A stretch of DNA of 9,548 nt from Paracoccaceae bacterium (GTDB taxonomy: Bacteria > Pseudomonadota > Alphaproteobacteria > Rhodobacterales > Rhodobacteraceae), in NCBI GenBank assembly GCA_013214715.1, contig JABSSB010000177.1, positions 1 through 9,548 on the forward strand, in the 5' to 3' direction. Every line of letters begins with the position of its first letter. Position 1 is the stretch's first letter. Below the pieces are notes generated by a model. That model saw only the letters and a program-made list of their open reading frames with translations. It did no database searches and was not told the origin of the DNA. Below, piece by piece: positions 5,616 through 9,548 of the stretch. The position numbers and the translations under genes were made by a program.

Positions 5616-7223
5616 TCAGATCATCATTTCCTTGGTCGCGCTCAGTCGCAGGCCGGGATAGTCACGCTCGATCCGGTCGATATCCCATTGCAACCGCGTC
5701 AGGTACACAACGTCACCGTCATGATCATGGGCGATATGCTGTTTGTTGGCATTCAGGAATTTGTCCATCTCGGGCTTCTCCCCCGCCACCCAGCGGGCGG
5801 AGGTGAATTGCGACGCCTCAAACCGCACCGGCAACCCGTATTCCATCTCGATCCGGCTGGCCAGAACCTCGAATTGCAGCGCGCCAACGACACCTACGAT
5901 AAAGCCTGACCCGATGGAGGGTTTGAACACTTTGGCCGCGCCTTCTTCGGCAAATTGCATCAGCGCCTTTTCCAGATGCTTGGCTTTCAGTGGATCGCCT
6001 GCCCGCACGTTCTGCAAGAGCTCCGGCGCAAAGGATGGAATGCCCGTGACCCGCAGTGGTTCGCCTTCGGTCAGCGTATCGCCAATACGCAGTTGTCCGT
6101 GATTGGGGATGCCGATGATATCCCCGGCCCAGGCCTCTTCTGCCAGTTCCCGGTCGGAGGCGAGAAACAGCACTGGGTTGGAAATCGCCATCGGCTTTTT
6201 CGACCGCACATGGGTCAGCTTCATACCGCGCTTGAAATGGCCCGACGCCATGCGGACAAAGGCCACGCGGTCGCGATGCTTGGGGTCCATATTGGCCTGC
6301 ACCTTGAAGACAAAGCCCGCGACCTTCTTTTCCTCAGGTGCGATCTGGCGGGGCTGGGCGGTCTGCACCTGCGGCTGCGGACCATAAGTGCCGATACCGT
6401 CCATCAGTTCCTTCACGCCAAAAGAATTGATGGCCGAGCCAAACCAGATCGGCGTGAGCGTGCCATCCAGCAAGGCCTGCGGATCGAGCGGGGGCAGCAA
6501 TTCGCGCGCCATCTCCAGCTCTTCCAGAAACTGCTCCAAAAGATGCGCGGGGACATGCTCGGCCAGCTTGGGGTCGTCCAGCCCTTCGATGGCGATGCTT
6601 TCTGCGACTTTGTTGCGGTCGGCGCGGTCCATGATCTCAAGCCGGTCTCGCAGGATGTCATAGCAGCCGATGAAATCGCGACCCTGCCCTATGGGCCAGG
6701 AGGCCGGGGTGACATCAATGGCCAGGTTCTCCTGAATCTCGTCGATGATCTCAAACGTGTCGCGGCTTTCGCGGTCCATCTTGTTGCAGAAGGTCAGGAT
6801 CGGCAGATCGCGCAGCCGGCAGACCTCGAATAGTTTCTGCGTCTGGCTTTCCACACCCTTGGCTCCGTCGATCACCATCACGGCGGCATCCACGGCGGTG
6901 AGCGTGCGATAGGTGTCTTCGGAAAAGTCTGAGTGGCCCGGCGTATCGACCAGATTGAACCGAAAATCCCCGTAATCAAAGGCCATGGCCGAGGCCGAAA
7001 CCGAAATCCCGCGATCCTTTTCCATTTGCATGAAATCCGACCGCGTACGGCGGGCCTCGCCTTTTGCCCGCACCTGACCCGCCACCTGAATCGCCCCGCC
7101 GTAAAGCAGGAATTTTTCCGTCAGCGTGGTCTTGCCCGCATCGGGATGCGAGATGATGGCAAAGGTCCGGCGCCGCGCGATTTCGGGCGGCAGATCAGGG
7201 CGGTTCTGGGCGGTGTCCAACAT
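5616..7223 (-). CDS. prfC: Peptide chain release factor 3 (RF3)
   Basis: RF3 is a translational GTPase that recycles RF1/RF2 from the ribosome after peptide release. The G domain shows G1 SHPDAGKTT (residues 25-33), RGIS (71-74) of the switch I region, G3 DTPGH (93-97), G4 NKMD (147-150) and a G5-like GSA within PIWFGSAINSFGV (258-270). The elongation-factor-like domain 2 follows (about 300-390), then the RF3-type domain 3 with VGALQFEV (446-453). The 535-residue length is close to the E. coli protein (529). I chose ATG 7223 because MLDTAQNRPDLPPEIARRRTF is the usual N-terminus; GTG 7271 would add 16 residues that look non-conserved. There is no Shine-Dalgarno before 7223, but a promoter-like sequence sits just upstream, so translation may be leaderless. 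The helicase gene lies 154 nt downstream. Confidence 0.95.
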   Translation of the reverse strand: MLDTAQNRPDLPPEIARRRTFAIISHPDAGKTTLTEKFLLYGGAIQVAGQVRAKGEARRTRSDFMQMEKDRGISVSASAMAFDYGDFRFNLVDTPGHSDFSEDTYRTLTAVDAAVMVIDGAKGVESQTQKLFEVCRLRDLPILTFCNKMDRESRDTFEIIDEIQENLAIDVTPASWPIGQGRDFIGCYDILRDRLEIMDRADRNKVAESIAIEGLDDPKLAEHVPAHLLEQFLEELEMARELLPPLDPQALLDGTLTPIWFGSAINSFGVKELMDGIGTYGPQPQVQTAQPRQIAPEEKKVAGFVFKVQANMDPKHRDRVAFVRMASGHFKRGMKLTHVRSKKPMAISNPVLFLASDRELAEEAWAGDIIGIPNHGQLRIGDTLTEGEPLRVTGIPSFAPELLQNVRAGDPLKAKHLEKALMQFAEEGAAKVFKPSIGSGFIVGVVGALQFEVLASRIEMEYGLPVRFEASQFTSARWVAGEKPEMDKFLNANKQHIAHDHDGDVVYLTRLQWDIDRIERDYPGLRLSATKEMMI

Positions 7224-7230
7224 GGGCCGC

Positions 7231-7259
7231 GATATATCCCGCTCCCCAGCTGGGTGCAA
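7231..7259 (-). promoter_or_regulatory. Candidate prfC promoter, possibly leaderless
   Basis: The minus strand carries TTGCAC (7254-7259), 17 nt, then TATATC (7231-7236). The -10 matches 4 of 6 bases and the -35 matches 3 of 6, with optimal spacing. Transcription would begin about 7 nt past the -10, at or within about 2 nt of the prfC ATG (7223), so the mRNA would have essentially no leader. Confidence 0.4.
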
Positions 7260-7280
7260 CGACTGCCGCACGCGCCCGCC

Positions 7281-7307
7281 GACCTCTGCGCGCTAGCGCA
7301 AGAGGTC
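7281..7307. repeat. Strong hairpin upstream of prfC
   Basis: GACCTCTGCGC (7281-7291) pairs with GCGCA plus GAGGTC (7296-7300, 7302-7307): 11 bp with one bulged A (7301) and a GCTA loop. It lies upstream of the proposed prfC promoter, so it would not be in the prfC mRNA unless transcription starts further out. Its function is unknown. Confidence 0.5.
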
Positions 7308-7316
7308 TCATCCAGC

Positions 7317-7338
7317 GCGGCCCCCGGCACGGGGCCGC
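7317..7338. repeat. Second GC hairpin in the prfC/SDR intergenic region
   Basis: GCGGCCCC (7317-7324) pairs perfectly with GGGGCCGC (7331-7338) around a 6-nt loop, CGGCAC. It sits 9 nt after the preceding hairpin and just before repeat copy B. No T-run follows on either strand, so it is not a standard terminator. Confidence 0.5.
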
Positions 7339-7345
7339 TCCGCAT

Positions 7346-7426
7346 GATGACCGGTGGCGCTCCCGCCGCTTCATCCCCTGCGGGTCTCGGCGTTGGGCCG
7401 GGCGCGCCGCTGGCGCGGCGCGCGGT
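7346..7426. repeat. GC-rich palindromic intergenic repeat, copy B
   Basis: This segment shares with copy A, in the same order and orientation, the 13-nt block GCGCTCCCGCCGC (7357-7369), CGTTGGGCC (7391-7399) and a GCGC-rich perfect hairpin (7402-7410 with 7415-7423, 9 bp, loop TGGC) ending in GCGCGCGGT. A further hairpin, GGCG/CGCC with loop CTCC (7356-7367), is flanked by GATGA and TCATC. It lies between divergent genes, whereas copy A lies at a gene end, so the element is not tied to one kind of position. Confidence 0.6.
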
Positions 7427-7435
7427 CTGCGCCCT

Positions 7436-7441
7436 TTGACA
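7436..7441 (+). promoter_or_regulatory. Possible -35 box for the SDR-alkC unit
   Basis: A perfect TTGACA lies 61 nt before the SDR start codon, just past repeat copy B. No convincing -10 sits at the right distance (the bases 16-18 nt on read TGACGGGC), so either the -10 is weak or the match is chance. A small dyad, GTCAT/ATGAC (7445-7449 with 7457-7461), follows and could be an operator. Confidence 0.25.
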
Positions 7442-7486
7442 CTGGTCATGCCCCAAATGACGGGCTAAGTCGGGTAAAGCATATCC

Positions 7487-7493
7487 GAGGGGG
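7487..7493 (+). promoter_or_regulatory. Ribosome-binding site of the SDR gene
   Basis: GAGGGGG lies 9 nt before ATG 7503. It is the strongest Shine-Dalgarno in the window and fixes this start. Confidence 0.7.
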
Positions 7494-7502
7494 AGTGAAA
7501 AA

Positions 7503-8282
7503 ATGGATCTTGGGATCACAGGCAAACGCGCGCTGGTCTGCGCCAGTTCAAAAGGTCTGGGGCTGGGCTGCGCTGAAGCGCTCGCCGCTGCGGGCGTTGA
7601 TCTGGTGATGAATGGCCGCGGGGTCGAAGCGCTGGAGGCCTCGGCGCAGGCGATCCGCGACCAATATGGGGTCAATGTGGAAACGGTCGCCGTGGATGTG
7701 ACCACCGAAAACGGGCAGGGTGCCGTGATCGAGGCCGCCGGCGCCGCAGATATCCTGGTCACCAATGCAGGTGGCCCGCCGCCGGGCATGTGGTCGGATT
7801 GGGATCGAGACGATTTCATCCGCGCGCTCGATGCCAATATGCTGACCCCGATCGCGCTGATGAAGGCCCTTCTGCCGGGCATGATGGAGCGGGGCTGGGG
7901 CCGTGTCATCAACATAACCTCGCAATCTGTCCGGGCGCCGATCCCGGTTCTGGGCCTTTCCAACGCGGCGCGCACCGGCTTGACCGGTTATGTTGCAGGC
8001 ACCGCGCGTCAGGTCGCGGGCTCTGGCGTGACGATCAACAACCTTCTGCCAGGCATCCATGACACGGACCGCGCTGTGTCTTTGGATACCGGCGTGTCGA
8101 CCGCGCAGGGCATCAGCCTTGATGAGGCGCGCGCCAATCGTGAGGCGACCATCCCGGCCAAACGCTATGGCACCCGCGAGGAGTTTGGCGCCGCCTGTGC
8201 TTTCCTCTGTTCGCAACATGCCGGGTTTATCGTCGGCCAAAACCTGCTGCTGGATGGCGGCGGAACCAATCTGACGATGTAA
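7503..8282 (+). CDS. SDR-fold protein with degenerate active site (BKR-like)
   Basis: A 259-residue short-chain dehydrogenase/reductase-fold protein. The N-terminal Rossmann motif reads CASSKGLGLG (residues 13-22) in place of the usual TGxxxGIG. It is followed by a nucleotide-side Asp in VAVDVT (62-67), TNAGGPPPG (87-95, with the NAG motif) and the active-site Asn region DANML (110-114). The Ser is present (NITS, 137-140), but the YxxxK catalytic pair is replaced: the stretch PVLGLSNAARTGLTG puts Leu150 and Asn154 where Tyr and Lys are expected. The C-terminal NNLLPGIHDTDR and LLLDGG segments are normal for the fold. These features, with GGPPPG, fit the known beta-ketoacyl-reductase-like SDR subgroup whose members lack a full catalytic tetrad. 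The substrate is unknown and oxidoreductase activity is doubtful. A strong ribosome-binding site precedes it, and the AlkC gene starts 3 nt after its stop. Confidence 0.9.
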   Translation: MDLGITGKRALVCASSKGLGLGCAEALAAAGVDLVMNGRGVEALEASAQAIRDQYGVNVETVAVDVTTENGQGAVIEAAGAADILVTNAGGPPPGMWSDWDRDDFIRALDANMLTPIALMKALLPGMMERGWGRVINITSQSVRAPIPVLGLSNAARTGLTGYVAGTARQVAGSGVTINNLLPGIHDTDRAVSLDTGVSTAQGISLDEARANREATIPAKRYGTREEFGAACAFLCSQHAGFIVGQNLLLDGGGTNLTM

Positions 8283-8285
8283 CTG

Positions 8286-9422
8286 GTGGCCCGCGGCACC
8301 GGCGTGCAGGCCGGGTTTTCCCTTGCAGACCAGATGTTCAACCCCGACAAGACCCGCTATCTCGCGGGACTTGTCGCAGCCGCTTGGGACGGGTTTGACA
8401 GCGACCGTTTTGCACGGGACGTGGTGGCCCGCCTGTCTGATCTGGAATTGAAACAGCGCATCACATGGATGGCCGAGTGTCTGATGGCGCAACTGCCCTC
8501 GGACCTGCCCGCCGCCGCGCCAATCCTGCGTTCCGCCCTGCCGCCTGCACTGGACCCGACCAAAAGCGATGATGATTTCGGCGATTTCATCATTGCGCCG
8601 CTGGGTGACGTTGTAATCGCCTTGGGGCAGGAGGATCACCCCGACCTGGTGCTCGACCTGCTGGCCGAGATCACGCAGCGCTTTTCTATGGAATTCCAGC
8701 TCCGCCCGATGCTGAATCGCTGGCCGGACATGACGATGGAGCGGCTGGCCGACTGGAGCGCGCATGAAAATTATCACGTCCGACGGCTGGTCAGTGAAGG
8801 CACGAGACCCAAGCTGCCTTGGGGGCAGGGCATCACGCTGGACCCGGCCCGCGCGCTGCCGTTATTGGACAGGCTGCACAGCGACCCAACGCGCTATGTC
8901 ACGCGATCGGTCGCCAATCACCTCAATGACCTGACCAAGCTCAACCCCGATCTGGCGATGGACCGGCTGGAAGGCTGGGCCAAAACCGGTCGGCAAACAG
9001 ACAAAGAACTGCGCTGGATGACGGGGCACGCGCTGCGCGGACAGGTCAAATCCGGCACGCCCCGCGCCCTGCGCATGATTGGGTTTGACCCCGATGCGCC
9101 GATTGAGGTGGTCGATCTGACCGTTCCCGCCGAGGCCCGGATTGGCGATGCGCTCAGCTTCTCGGCCACGCTCAAGGCCGATGCGCGCTGCGAAGCGCTG
9201 GTCGATTACATCTTCTGGCGCCAGCGCGCGAATGGAGAGATGGCGCCGAAGGTCTTCAAGCTGAAACAGCTTCAGCTCAAACCCGGTCAGCCCATGACCC
9301 TGGACAAACACCACAAGCTAAAAGCCGACGCTACGACCTTTCGGCTGTATCCCGGTCCGCATCGCATCAGCCTGCAGGTCAATGGGCGCGTGCTCGCGGA
9401 CGCAGATGTGACATTGCGCTGA
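8286..9422 (+). CDS. alkC: AlkC-type alkylpurine DNA glycosylase with Ig-like domain
   Basis: A DNA alkylation-repair protein of the HEAT-like-repeat family that removes N-alkylated purines such as 3-methyladenine without flipping the base. Residues 11-270 are helical and carry blocks typical of COG4335/AlkC: FSLADQMFNPDK (11-22), LELKQRI (53-59), DDDFGDFIIAPLG (95-107), EITQRFSME (128-136), NYHVRRLVSEGTRPKLPWG (162-180), and DPTRYVTRSVANHLNDLTK (200-218). From about 272 to 378 the sequence turns to alternating beta-strand pattern (VVDLTVPAEARIGDALSF, then ISLQVNGRVLADADVTL), which fits the C-terminal immunoglobulin-like domain of one AlkC subfamily. The start is GTG 8286, 3 nt after the SDR stop; ATG 8334 would delete conserved residues. 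No clear Shine-Dalgarno is present, suggesting coupling to the SDR gene. Confidence 0.85.
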   Translation: MARGTGVQAGFSLADQMFNPDKTRYLAGLVAAAWDGFDSDRFARDVVARLSDLELKQRITWMAECLMAQLPSDLPAAAPILRSALPPALDPTKSDDDFGDFIIAPLGDVVIALGQEDHPDLVLDLLAEITQRFSMEFQLRPMLNRWPDMTMERLADWSAHENYHVRRLVSEGTRPKLPWGQGITLDPARALPLLDRLHSDPTRYVTRSVANHLNDLTKLNPDLAMDRLEGWAKTGRQTDKELRWMTGHALRGQVKSGTPRALRMIGFDPDAPIEVVDLTVPAEARIGDALSFSATLKADARCEALVDYIFWRQRANGEMAPKVFKLKQLQLKPGQPMTLDKHHKLKADATTFRLYPGPHRISLQVNGRVLADADVTLR

Positions 9423-9426
9423 GCCC

Positions 9427-9441
9427 GGCCCATTGCGGGCC
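9427..9441 (+). terminator. Weak hairpin after alkC
   Basis: GGCCC/GGGCC (5 bp, loop ATTGC) starts 5 nt past the alkC stop; an alternative pairing GCCCG/CGGGC overlaps it. No T-run follows, so it is at best a weak or Rho-assisted 3' end. Confidence 0.25.
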
Positions 9442-9489
9442 TGAGCATCGCCTGCTATCCCACGTCAACTCTGACTGTTTCGCTAAGAC

Positions 9490-9548
9490 ATGCCTGACAC
9501 CAACCATCTGCCAACGCCCCGGCTTGAGATTCGTAACCTCGTGCGCAG
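9490..9548 (+). CDS. Start of a further gene, possibly ABC transporter ATPase (partial)
   Basis: An open frame begins at ATG 9490, 67 nt after alkC, and runs off the window after 19 codons: MPDTNHLPTPRLEIRNLVR. The PRLEIRNLVR segment looks like the first beta-strand of ABC transporter nucleotide-binding domains, which often begin with (L)xIxNLxR before the Walker A motif, but no diagnostic motif is reached. There is no clear Shine-Dalgarno (the bases before it read TTTCGCTAAGAC). Both the existence of the gene and the family are tentative. Confidence 0.4.
   Translation, partial: MPDTNHLPTPRLEIRNLVR

Noticed and set aside
7224..7271. N-terminal extension of RF3 from GTG 7271
   Set aside because: The 16 extra residues look non-conserved and the family N-terminus matches ATG 7223; a promoter-like sequence also falls inside the extension.
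7548..8777. Long open frame (409 codons) on the minus strand opposite the SDR and alkC
   Set aside because: It spans two well-supported genes antisense, has no recognisable motif and is His/Arg/Gln-rich in the way antisense GC-rich frames usually are.

Overview
The window looks like chromosomal DNA from a Rhodobacterales (Rhodobacteraceae, Roseobacter-type) alphaproteobacterium. This is an inference from high G+C coding sequence, the order nuoN-birA-coaX-rnj behind a complex I operon, the presence of RNase J in a proteobacterium, and the style of the RhlE-type helicase and RF3 proteins. No plasmid, phage, CRISPR, tRNA or rRNA feature was seen.

Layout. (1) Positions 1-3510, plus strand: the 3' end of nuoN, then birA (biotin-protein ligase), coaX (type III pantothenate kinase) and rnj (RNase J), packed with overlaps or gaps of 11 nt or less and very probably one transcription unit trailing the nuo genes. 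(2) Positions 3511-4084: a 574-nt gap between convergent genes. It starts with a GC-rich palindromic repeat, continues with about 430 nt of lower-G+C DNA with no recognisable gene, and ends in a 50-nt perfect three-way-junction fold. (3) Positions 4085-7223, minus strand: an RhlE-like DEAD-box RNA helicase, and upstream of it prfC (release factor RF3), separated by a 152-nt gap that contains a hairpin right in front of the helicase start codon. (4) Positions 7224-7502: a divergent intergenic region holding a possible leaderless prfC promoter, three GC-rich hairpins and a second copy of the palindromic repeat. (5) Positions 7503-9422, plus strand: an SDR-fold protein that lacks the usual YxxxK catalytic pair, followed 3 nt later by an AlkC-type alkylpurine DNA glycosylase with a C-terminal Ig-like domain. 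(6) From 9490: the first codons of a further plus-strand gene, possibly an ABC transporter ATPase.

Together the genes are mostly housekeeping: respiration, cofactor attachment and CoA synthesis, RNA decay and remodelling, translation termination, and alkylation repair. I do not see a clear new multi-gene system. The non-coding parts are the most unusual: the repeated palindrome, the three-way-junction structure, and the hairpins and possible leaderless start around the helicase and prfC. Among proteins, the catalytically degenerate SDR coupled to AlkC is the main curiosity.
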